8,368 bases of DNA from Chloroflexota bacterium. GTDB lineage: Bacteria; Chloroflexota; Anaerolineae; J102. Shown piece by piece: positions 1 through 5,310 of this stretch (position 1 is the first letter of the stretch; each line of letters begins with the position of its first letter). Where the stretch lies: positions 1 to 8,368 of the forward strand of contig PIVW01000252.1 in assembly GCA_003353825.1 (NCBI GenBank), written 5' to 3'. The position numbers were made by a program, and so were the translations under genes. The notes below the pieces were generated by a model. The model was not told the DNA's origin. It searched no databases and saw only the letters and a list, made by a program, of their open reading frames with translations.

Positions 1-1
1 C

Positions 2-104
2 TTCGCGTGACGATCACGAATTTCCGTTGATGATTCCCCCACACCTAGTGGCTGGTTGTGTCAAGCGCCTAGATATAGTGTGGGAAAAATCCGTATCACG
101 CGAA
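2..104. repeat. Nested palindromic element beyond the fabH 3' end
   Basis: TTCGCGTGA at 2-10 is the exact reverse complement of TCACGCGAA at 96-104. Inside it, CCCACAC at 38-44 is the exact reverse complement of GTGTGGG at 78-84. The nested arms give a roughly 103-bp cruciform or hairpin-forming stretch with no coding potential I can support. It could be a miniature inverted-repeat element or part of the fabH 3' untranslated region. The window begins one base before it, so flanking target duplications cannot be tested. The arms do not resemble those of the other elements in this window. Confidence 0.45.
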
Positions 105-134
105 ATCCCAGAGACCCTTTTTGTATTGCGCAAT

Positions 135-1337
135 CTATTGCTCATCTTCAAACTGTTGCAGACGTTTCTTGACGCCCTTCTGGAAGGTATAAAGTGGCAA
201 CATCACGGCCATGGCTGCGTCAGAGGCTTTGGTCCTTGCCTGTACTTGCATGCGCCAGGCAGTGGTTCGCATCTGCTGGGCATACTCGGTGAAGGTGTCA
301 GATACCGGCCAATCAGTTACCAGGATCGCTTCATTTTCTGTCCTGTCGCCATGCCATTCCCAAACGCAAGCGCCGAAGGTGAGCCCTGCACCGAATGCTA
401 CCAGGGTGATGTTGTCGCCGGGCCGAATACGGCCTTCATCCAGAGCCTCGCATAATGCAAGGGGCACCGACGCTGCCGAGGTATTGCCATAGCGGTCGAG
501 ATTGATCACAACTCGTTCCCGCTCAATACCCAATCGGCGAATGGCGAGGTCGACAATGCGTGCATTCGCCTGGTGGGGGATGAGCAAGTCAATATCGTTG
601 ATAGTCAGCCCTGCTTCAGTGACGGCTTTTGTGACGGCGTCGGTCATTGCCTGAGTTGCGAACTTGAACACCGCCCGTCCATCCATCCTCAGTTTGTGCT
701 CTTTTTTCGCCAGCGTCTCTTCAGTGATCTGCCGGTTACTGCCGATACCTGGCAAGATCAATGAATCCCAACCCGATCCTTCTGATCCTAACACCATGCT
801 TTGCATGCCACCCGGTTGCTGGCTACGGCTGACAATCACCGCCCCTGCGCCATCGCCGAAGAGGATGCACGTGTCACGGTCTTCCCAGTCGATGGCATAG
901 CTCAACGTCTCGGCGCCTACCACCAGCACATGTTTAAAGGCGCCGTTTTCTACGAATTGAGCGGCCGTTACCAGCCCATACATAAATCCTGTACAGCCGG
1001 CAATGATCGTCATCGCACCCGCCTTGCTTGCTCCGAGTCTATCCTGCAACAGACTGGAAGCCGGTGGGCACAGATAGTCGGGAGTGGAGCTGGCCAGGAT
1101 GATCAGGTCGAGGTCAGAGGCGCTGATGCCGGCTCGTTCCAGTGCCTGCTTTGCGGAATGGATAGACATATCGACGGTCGCTTCCCCTTCTGCTGCGATG
1201 CGACGCTCGCGAATGCCGGTACGTGAGACAATCCACTCGTCACTAGTGTCCACCATGTTGGATAGATCATCATTGGTGAGCACCCGCTCAGGCGCGTACA
1301 TTCCCCACCCCGTGATACGACTATAGTATTGAGCCAT
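135..1337 (-). CDS. fabH: 3-oxoacyl-ACP synthase III (FabH) with C-terminal extension
   Basis: This is the cytoplasmic condensing enzyme that starts type II fatty-acid synthesis by joining acetyl-CoA (or another short acyl-CoA) to malonyl-ACP. The 400-residue product shows the family pattern throughout. The N-terminal TSDEWIVSRTGIRER block is at 31-45. The nucleophile Cys115 lies in AGCTGF, His255 in LIPHQAN, and Asn285 in YGNTSAAS, completing the Cys-His-Asn triad. The thiolase fold closes at GAGLTFGACVWEW (316-328), where most FabH proteins stop. About 72 further residues follow in frame, mostly helical and charged with a hydrophobic patch (AMAVMLPLY), of unknown role. I chose the ATG at 1337 because GAGGAA (1346-1351, minus strand) sits 8 nt upstream and the protein then begins just before the conserved fold. 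An in-frame ATG at 1430 would add 31 residues unlike the family. No acp gene is adjacent. Confidence 0.93.
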   Translation of the reverse strand: MAQYYSRITGWGMYAPERVLTNDDLSNMVDTSDEWIVSRTGIRERRIAAEGEATVDMSIHSAKQALERAGISASDLDLIILASSTPDYLCPPASSLLQDRLGASKAGAMTIIAGCTGFMYGLVTAAQFVENGAFKHVLVVGAETLSYAIDWEDRDTCILFGDGAGAVIVSRSQQPGGMQSMVLGSEGSGWDSLILPGIGSNRQITEETLAKKEHKLRMDGRAVFKFATQAMTDAVTKAVTEAGLTINDIDLLIPHQANARIVDLAIRRLGIERERVVINLDRYGNTSAASVPLALCEALDEGRIRPGDNITLVAFGAGLTFGACVWEWHGDRTENEAILVTDWPVSDTFTEYAQQMRTTAWRMQVQARTKASDAAMAVMLPLYTFQKGVKKRLQQFEDEQ

Positions 1338-1345
1338 AATTGCTT

Positions 1346-1351
1346 TTCCTC
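1346..1351 (-). promoter_or_regulatory. Shine-Dalgarno deciding the fabH start
   Basis: GAGGAA on the minus strand lies 8 nt before the ATG at 1337. It supports that start over the in-frame ATG at 1430, which has no such site. Confidence 0.7.
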
Positions 1352-1406
1352 GTAATAAGAGCCAATGAATTGGAGGTAGATAAATCCTGATTAGAACGGC
1401 CAACAG

Positions 1407-1423
1407 GGTACATAAAGTGTACC
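1407..1423. promoter_or_regulatory. Operator-like palindrome upstream of fabH
   Basis: GGTACA (1407-1412) and TGTACC (1418-1423) form a perfect 6-bp inverted repeat around a 5-bp AT-rich centre, 70 bp before the fabH start. Half-sites of this geometry usually bind a dimeric repressor or activator. On the minus strand the site contains TACACT, a plausible -10 hexamer, so binding could occlude a fabH promoter, but I see no convincing -35. A smaller palindrome, GTATTGTAC, lies next to it at about 1431-1439. The cognate regulator is not identified here. Confidence 0.4.
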
Positions 1424-1455
1424 TTGCCATGTATTGTACGGACAGCGTGTTTAAG

Positions 1456-1593
1456 TAAAGGAGCTGAAAACTCTGGGATAGTCTAAAACGGCTGTTCGCA
1501 CCCTCATATACAGGGGGGTTTTGCTCGTTCGCACCTGTGTAAACAGGGCAAAAAATAGCTCAAAAAAGTCTTCCAGAGTTCTCAGTAAAGGAG
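1456..1593. mobile_element. MITE-like inverted-repeat element, copy A
   Basis: The core at 1464-1585 (122 bp) starts with CTGAAAACTCTGG and ends with CCAGAGTTCTCAG, terminal inverted repeats matching at 12 of 13 positions. It is flanked on both sides by the identical octamer TAAAGGAG (1456-1463 and 1586-1593), which looks like a target-site duplication. No transposase is encoded. The interior carries an inner hairpin (CCCT/AGGG and ACAGG/CCTGT arms) and an imperfect internal direct repeat beginning GTTCGCACC. It is about 80% identical to copy B near 3101-3223, in the same orientation. It sits between the 3' end of the anti-sigma-like gene and the upstream region of fabH. An alternative is a structured RNA or regulatory repeat rather than a transposable element. 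Confidence 0.75.
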
Positions 1594-1597
1594 ATGA

Positions 1598-1987
1598 TTA
1601 CGCAGCTAGTGCTTGTTCTTCAGGTGCAGGGGACCGTGTAAAACGCCAGAATGCGTAAACTCCCACCAGTGAAGCTGTACCCAACGCAGCCACAGGCACG
1701 ATCCAGGAAGGACGTGAGGCTTTACGTTCTAATTCTATTCCCAACGCTCGCTGCACCCGACGGCGTTCTGCCTCGGCCACCAAACCAGCTTGCAGCCCCT
1801 GCCGAAATTCTTCGGAAGGTTTGACCGGCGCCATGGTCTCCCACAAGAGGCGCGCCACGGCAAAAAGGCTGGTGGTCTCCTCTGAATGCGAGGGATCAGT
1901 TTCGATTAGTGCAGCTTTTGCTTCACCCTGACTGGCAAGCATTTCATAGTAGTTGTTCAAAGCCTCTTCGGCAGGTTGTGGTTTCAT
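1598..1987 (-). CDS. Probable membrane-anchored anti-sigma-type protein
   Basis: The 129-residue product has a soluble, helix-rich N-terminal part of about 90 residues and one clear membrane segment at about 95-116 (WIVPVAALGTASLVGVYAFW), then a short Ala/Pro-rich tail. The stretch LLWETMAPVKPSEEFRQGL (48-66), followed by an AEAERRR run, resembles the juxtamembrane region of short proteins that accompany ECF sigma factors, so an N-in membrane anti-sigma role is inferred. I do not see the HxxxCxxC zinc motif of classical ZAS anti-sigma factors; the protein has no cysteine. The ATG at 1987 is supported by AGGTGA about 6 nt upstream. It lies downstream of the sigma gene on the same strand, separated from it by the degV remnant, and was probably in the same operon. 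Function is inferred from topology and position only. Confidence 0.6.
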   Translation of the reverse strand: MKPQPAEEALNNYYEMLASQGEAKAALIETDPSHSEETTSLFAVARLLWETMAPVKPSEEFRQGLQAGLVAEAERRRVQRALGIELERKASRPSWIVPVAALGTASLVGVYAFWRFTRSPAPEEQALAA

Positions 1988-2017
1988 CTTATCACCTGAC
2001 TGGAAAATCCGGGGAAT

Positions 2018-2207
2018 CTAATAGGGGTATGCAATCAATCCGACGGTGCCCGCTCCCAGGTGGACGGTGATGGAGGTTGCCAGCAGTGTAGATCAGATTT
2101 TATCGTAATTGAATGTGCATGGGAGCCACATAGACACACTTACATCCCGAACACTGTGGCGGCATATCAAACGTAGAGTCGGTGACGATGGCGACTTTGG
2201 CGGGCAT
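2018..2207 (-). pseudogene. degV-family (fatty-acid-binding protein) remnant with internal deletion
   Basis: Two pieces of a DegV protein lie in this short gap. An ATG at 2207, 6 nt after the sigma stop, opens a 35-codon frame containing KVAIVTDSTFDMPP and VYVAPMHIQL, which is the DegV N-terminus (IVTDSTADLP followed by the VVPL-type strand), ending at TAA 2100-2102. In another frame the stretch ending at TAG 2018-2020 reads ITVHLGAGTVGLIAYP, which matches the DegV C-terminus (the HxGPGxxG-type ending). A full DegV protein has about 280 residues, so over 200 residues are missing between the two pieces, and the frames no longer agree. DegV/FakB proteins bind fatty acids for phosphorylation by FakA. 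The match is by eye from known family motifs. Confidence 0.72.
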
Positions 2208-2213
2208 AAAGGG

Positions 2214-2774
2214 CTAAGCAATGTCTCGCTCTTGTAAATCGTCGCGTAAGCTGAGCAAAGTGCGATGATATAGTGACTTAATTGAGGACTCGGTACGGCC
2301 CATCAAACGGCCAATCTCTGCATTGGGCAGGCGTTCGACATACTTGAGGATGAGCAGTTGCTGCCTATCGTCGGCCAGACGGCGGACGGCATCCAGGAGT
2401 TCTTCCTGTGTTTCACGCTCTTCTGCGGCATTTCCTGGGTTGGGTGTACGCGTGCTGACGAGCGTGAGGTCTTCTAATGGTACCGACTTGCGTCGCGATT
2501 GCTGTCGATGCCAGTTGGCTACCAAGTTATGGGCAATACGATAGAGCCAAGCTGAGAAAGGAGCGCCGCGATGCTCATAACTATCGATCTTATCCAGCGC
2601 CTGAAAAAAGGTGCGCGCCGCTAGATCTTCGGCATCATCTCGGTTGCTAACGCGGTAATAAATGTAATTGTAGATTTTATCGACATGCCGCTCATATAGC
2701 TCGCCAAATGCTTCAGGATCGGTTTTGGCATTTTCGATGAGCGTGCTTTCGCTTGCATCTTTGAATAATGACAC
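2214..2774 (-). CDS. ECF-type RNA polymerase sigma factor
   Basis: The 186-residue protein has the two-domain layout of an ECF sigma factor. Region 2 is at about 20-91, with YERHVDKIYNYIYYRV, the DAEDLAARTF core-binding segment, and the WLYRIAHNLVANWHR segment that reads the -10. Region 4 is at about 124-178, with LILKYVERLPNAEIGRLMG and a helix-turn-helix ending SSIKSLYHRTLLSLR, which reads the -35. It directs RNA polymerase to a dedicated promoter set and is normally held by an anti-sigma factor; the small membrane protein downstream (1598-1987) is the likely partner. The start is a GTG at 2774. An in-frame TAA lies 9 nt upstream, so no longer form is possible, but I see no Shine-Dalgarno, so a leaderless or shorter product cannot be excluded. 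It is transcribed divergently from fabF. Confidence 0.9.
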   Translation of the reverse strand: MSLFKDASESTLIENAKTDPEAFGELYERHVDKIYNYIYYRVSNRDDAEDLAARTFFQALDKIDSYEHRGAPFSAWLYRIAHNLVANWHRQQSRRKSVPLEDLTLVSTRTPNPGNAAEERETQEELLDAVRRLADDRQQLLILKYVERLPNAEIGRLMGRTESSIKSLYHRTLLSLRDDLQERDIA

Positions 2775-3011
2775 AGCTGTTTACACACTGCTGTCGATGC
2801 ATTTGGTAAAACACCGACAGGGCTACTTGGTTGCGGAGGGGAATGGTGGTGCTCGGGATCTGCAGTTGATCTACAGATTTTCTGGTTCGAAATTGCCGTT
2901 CGTGGTCATCGCCGAGAGCACACTGATTGGGTATCGAGTATAAACGATCATCGCTAACTCAAATGAATCAACATGTCATTGTAGCATTAGCGTCAGACAG
3001 GGGGCAAAGCG
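2775..3011. other. Divergent intergenic region, no gene seen
   Basis: This is the upstream half of the 463-bp gap between the sigma gene (minus) and fabF (plus). No frame in it shows recognisable protein similarity. On the minus strand TATACT (2937-2942, plus-strand AGTATA) is a good -10 hexamer but lacks a well-spaced -35. If used, it would give the sigma mRNA a leader of about 155 nt. A 9-bp imperfect tandem pair, GATCTGCAG and GATCTACAG (2857-2876), lies between. Nothing else stands out. Confidence 0.35.
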
Positions 3012-3040
3012 TTGTCAACATACTATCTCTGTGCTATTCT
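3012..3040 (+). promoter_or_regulatory. Sigma-70-type promoter for fabF
   Basis: TTGTCA (3012-3017) and TATTCT (3035-3040) match the -35 and -10 consensus at 5/6 and 4/6 positions with the ideal 17-bp spacer. A start near 3047 would give a leader of about 190 nt before fabF. That leader contains a terminator-like hairpin and the whole of inverted-repeat copy B. Confidence 0.65.
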
Positions 3041-3061
3041 TGTCCGACCTGACACAAATAT

Positions 3062-3091
3062 CCTCATCTTTAGGGATGAGGCTTGTTTTTT
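3062..3091 (+). terminator. Terminator-like hairpin in the fabF leader (possible attenuator)
   Basis: CCTCATC (3062-3068) pairs perfectly with GATGAGG (3075-3081) around a 6-nt loop. A T-rich run ending in six Ts (3086-3091) follows, which is the shape of an intrinsic terminator. It lies downstream of the fabF promoter and on the same strand, so it would act within the fabF leader. It might attenuate fabF or stop transcription from further upstream. No alternative anti-terminator pairing was worked out. Confidence 0.55.
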
Positions 3092-3093
3092 GA

Positions 3094-3230
3094 TAAAGGA
3101 CTGAAAACTCTGGATAAGTCTAAAACGGCTATTCAGCTCCCCCGTATACAGGGGTTTTGCTCATTCACACCTGTGTAAACGGGGGCAAAAAAATGACTCA
3201 AGAAAGTTTTTCAGAGTTTTCAGTAAAGGA
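3094..3230. mobile_element. MITE-like inverted-repeat element, copy B
   Basis: The core at 3101-3223 (123 bp) runs from CTGAAAACTCTGG to TCAGAGTTTTCAG, terminal inverted repeats matching at 12 of 13 positions. It is bracketed by TAAAGGA at 3094-3100 and 3224-3230. It shares about 80% identity with copy A (1464-1585) in the same orientation. The inner hairpin is better formed here: CCCCCGT (3139-3145) pairs with ACGGGGG (3179-3185), followed by ACAGG with CCTGT. Copy A has T-A where copy B has C-G in that stem, which hints at structural conservation. No protein is encoded. The right flank continues as AAAGGAG, the Shine-Dalgarno of fabF, so the element lies wholly within the fabF leader. Confidence 0.77.
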
Positions 3231-3231
3231 G
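3225..3231 (+). promoter_or_regulatory. fabF Shine-Dalgarno, part of the element flank
   Basis: AAAGGAG lies 6 nt before the TTG at 3238 and justifies that start. The same bases form the right-hand flanking repeat of inverted-repeat copy B, and a second copy of most of this site is at 3095-3100. Confidence 0.8.
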
Positions 3232-3237
3232 TGAAAT

Positions 3238-4494
3238 TTGACAGCTAAGAACGGACGGAAACGCGTTGTTATCACCGGCATGGGGGCTGTCAGTCCTTTG
3301 GGACTTGATGTTCAATCCACATGGGAAGCGATGCTTGCCGGGCGCTCAGGCGCGGTTCCGATTACCACTTATGAAACGAAAGACCTACCCACGAAGATGG
3401 TTGCCAAAATCGAGGGTTTCGACGTAGAGAAATACATGAAGCGCCGCGAGTCCAAGCGCTTAGGACGCGTGACACATCTGGCTGTAGCAGCTACAGAAGA
3501 AGCCCTGGCCGATTCGGGATTAGATCTCGCTGCGGAAGATCCGACTCGGGTAGGTGTCGAGATGGGCAGCGCTTTTGGCGCCTTAGATATTGTCGAATCG
3601 GAATCACATTTGGGCAAAACTCAGGGGGTGCGTAAAACCAATCCGACCATCGCTCCGGCTGTGCTTGTTTCAACCACTCCCTGCCATTTAGCAATCCGTC
3701 ATGGTATCCAGGGGCCTGTCAATTCGCCAGTTGCAGCCTGCGCCACCGGCGTATTCAGCTTGGGCGAAGCTGCACATCGTATTCAGCGCGGCGCTGCAGA
3801 TACGATCTTGGTCGGCGGTACCGATTCTTACATGACTTCTTTGTTAGTCTATGCTTTCGGCCGTTTGGGCGCCATGTCAACCCGCAACGATGATCCTCAA
3901 CACGCCTGCCGGCCCTTTGACCTTGAACGTGATGGCATGATCCTGGGTGAAGGGGCTGTTGCGATGGTGATGGAGTCGTTGGAACACGCCTTAGCGCGAG
4001 GGGCCACTATCCTTGCCGAATATGGTGGGATGGGATTTACCTGCGATGCTTATCATATCGCCGCCCCTGATCCTGAAGGATCGGGTGCAGCTCGTGCCAT
4101 GAAACAGGCGCTGATCGAAGCGGAGATGGAACCAGAAGGGATTGGTTATGTGGCTGCACACGGCACTGCCACCAAGCTGAACGATCTGTCTGAGACCAAA
4201 GCGCTCAAACACGCATTGGGTGAGCATGCCTATAACGTGCCTGTAGTTTCTATCAAGCCAATGATCGGCCATGCTATGGGCGCTGCGGGTAGTTTCGGAG
4301 CGTTTACCATCATCCAGGCCATTCGCACCGGCTGGGTACCCCCCACCATCAATTATTCTGTTCCCGATCCTGAATGTGATCTCGACTATGTACCTAACGA
4401 AGCGCGAGAAGTGCAGGTCGATGCCGGTGTCGCCAATGCCTTTGGTTTTGGCGGACAAAACGGTTCCCTGATTATCAAGCGTTTTGAAGCTTGA
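3238..4494 (+). CDS. fabF: 3-oxoacyl-ACP synthase II (FabF)
   Basis: This cytoplasmic elongating condensing enzyme joins acyl-ACP to malonyl-ACP in type II fatty-acid synthesis. The product has 418 residues, close to the usual 410-415. It opens with KRVVITGMGAVSPLG (8-22). The nucleophile Cys168 sits in VAACATG, His308 in AAHGTATKLND, Lys340 and His345 in SIKPMIGHAMGAAG, and the C-terminal GFGGQNGSL loop is at 403-411, so the Cys-His-His set plus Lys is complete. The usual TACATG and GFGGTN read AACATG and GFGGQN here, which are tolerated variants. The start is a TTG with AAAGGAG 6 nt upstream. fabF is separated from fabH by the sigma/anti-sigma block and lies on the opposite strand. It could be co-transcribed with lutA, 81 bp downstream, though a hairpin lies between them. 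Confidence 0.95.
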   Translation: MTAKNGRKRVVITGMGAVSPLGLDVQSTWEAMLAGRSGAVPITTYETKDLPTKMVAKIEGFDVEKYMKRRESKRLGRVTHLAVAATEEALADSGLDLAAEDPTRVGVEMGSAFGALDIVESESHLGKTQGVRKTNPTIAPAVLVSTTPCHLAIRHGIQGPVNSPVAACATGVFSLGEAAHRIQRGAADTILVGGTDSYMTSLLVYAFGRLGAMSTRNDDPQHACRPFDLERDGMILGEGAVAMVMESLEHALARGATILAEYGGMGFTCDAYHIAAPDPEGSGAARAMKQALIEAEMEPEGIGYVAAHGTATKLNDLSETKALKHALGEHAYNVPVVSIKPMIGHAMGAAGSFGAFTIIQAIRTGWVPPTINYSVPDPECDLDYVPNEAREVQVDAGVANAFGFGGQNGSLIIKRFEA

Positions 4495-4504
4495 CAAGCA
4501 ACAA

Positions 4505-4534
4505 GCCAACGTAACAGAGTATAGCAGCGTTGGC
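4505..4534 (+). terminator. Hairpin between fabF and lutA, weak terminator candidate
   Basis: GCCAACG (4505-4511) pairs perfectly with CGTTGGC (4528-4534) across a 16-nt loop, 10 nt after the fabF stop. There is no T-run after it, so it may be a pause, processing or factor-dependent site. I see no convincing promoter between here and lutA. Confidence 0.3.
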
Positions 4535-4575
4535 CGACCTTTCACCCTACCCTCAACCTCCCAGATCGAGCTTCA

Positions 4576-5310
4576 ATGGTGGTGATGAAGGTACAATTTT
4601 TTATTACCTGTTTGTTGGACCACCTTTATCCTGACATCGCAGAAGCCGTGGTGGCAGTTTTGCAACGCCAGGGTTTAGACGTGCAGGTGCCGCGCAATCA
4701 AACATGCTGTGGTCAGCCCGCCTTTAACGGTGGGTTTTTAGCCGATGCCCGCCGTATGGCCGAGCATTTTCTTGATGTGTTTGCAGATACAGAGGGACCC
4801 ATTGTCTGCGCCTCAGGGTCTTGCGCCGCCATGGTCATCCACCACTATCCCGAACTCTTCGCGGATGACCCCGAACAGTTGCTGCGAGCCCAAGCTATCG
4901 CCGGGCGTATGAGAGAATTTAGCCAGTTCTTGGTCGAAGATATGGGATTGAGTTACGCGGGTGGTCGGGCGGGGTGTTACACGTATCATCCATCCTGCCA
5001 TCTCACACGCGATCTAGGTGTACGGGGCTGTGCCGAAACACTGCTCGATGCCATACCGAACAGCCAGCATCGGCTGCTGCCTGAAGCTGAACAGTGCTGC
5101 GGTTTCGGCGGGTTATTTGCTATCAAAATGCCCGCCATGTCTGCGTCGATGATGCGGCGTAAACTGGACAATATCGCTGCCAGCGGAGCCGATACCTGTG
5201 TTGTCTGTGATGTCTCTTGTATGATGCACATGAATGGAGGTCTGATCCAGCAGGGGAGGGAACCTGTGGTCAGGCATATCGCCGAGGTGTTAGTGGAGGA
5301 GTTGCCTTGA
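4576..5310 (+). CDS. lutA: LutA/YkgE-family lactate-oxidation iron-sulfur protein
   Basis: This is a subunit of the LutABC system, which oxidises L-lactate to pyruvate in the cytoplasm. The 244-residue product is built of two cysteine-rich (CCG) domains, as in heterodisulfide-reductase-type subunits. The first has Cys12, Cys44-Cys45-Gly and CASGSC (78-83). The second has Cys141 in HPSCHLTRDLG, Cys174-Cys175-Gly in EQCCGFGG, and CVVCDVSC (208-215). Length and cysteine spacing are normal for the family. The ATG at 4576 gives MVVMKVQFF; family members usually begin near MKV, so the ATG at 4585 is equally possible, and neither has a good Shine-Dalgarno. Its stop overlaps the lutB start (TTGA), a sign of translational coupling. 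Confidence 0.9.
   Translation: MVVMKVQFFITCLLDHLYPDIAEAVVAVLQRQGLDVQVPRNQTCCGQPAFNGGFLADARRMAEHFLDVFADTEGPIVCASGSCAAMVIHHYPELFADDPEQLLRAQAIAGRMREFSQFLVEDMGLSYAGGRAGCYTYHPSCHLTRDLGVRGCAETLLDAIPNSQHRLLPEAEQCCGFGGLFAIKMPAMSASMMRRKLDNIAASGADTCVVCDVSCMMHMNGGLIQQGREPVVRHIAEVLVEELP
5295..5309 (+). promoter_or_regulatory. Strong Shine-Dalgarno and TTG start of lutB inside lutA
   Basis: GGAGGAG (5295-5301) lies 5 nt before the TTG at 5307-5309, whose last two bases begin the lutA stop TGA (5308-5310). This fixes the lutB start and rejects the in-frame ATG at 5217, deep inside lutA. Confidence 0.8.

Noticed and set aside
27..455. 142-codon plus-strand frame over the left palindrome and fabH 3' end
   Set aside because: Most of it is antisense to fabH, including the extension. 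It has no Shine-Dalgarno or recognisable motif.
1338..1430. Longer fabH start at ATG 1430 (31 extra residues)
   Set aside because: The added residues do not resemble FabH N-termini and cover the operator-like palindrome. The ATG at 1337 has a Shine-Dalgarno and starts next to the conserved fold.
1594..1641. Short plus-strand frame ATGATTACG... directly after copy A's TAAAGGAG
   Set aside because: The ribosome-binding sequence abuts the ATG with no spacer, the frame has only 15 codons, and it is antisense to the anti-sigma-like gene.
2725..2943. 72-codon plus-strand frame upstream of the sigma gene
   Set aside because: It has no recognisable similarity and overlaps the 5' end of the sigma gene on the opposite strand.
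1456..3230. CRISPR-type repeats
   Set aside because: There are only two copies, each over 120 bp with inverted ends, separated by about 1.5 kb of genes. There is no repeat-spacer periodicity.
3991..4545. 184-codon open frame on the minus strand across fabF
   Set aside because: It is antisense to the catalytic half of fabF and shows no recognisable family, so it is a by-product of fabF codon use.
5217..5306. Longer lutB start at ATG 5217
   Set aside because: It would overlap lutA by about 90 bp. The TTG at 5307 has GGAGGAG 5 nt upstream and overlaps the lutA stop in the usual coupled way.
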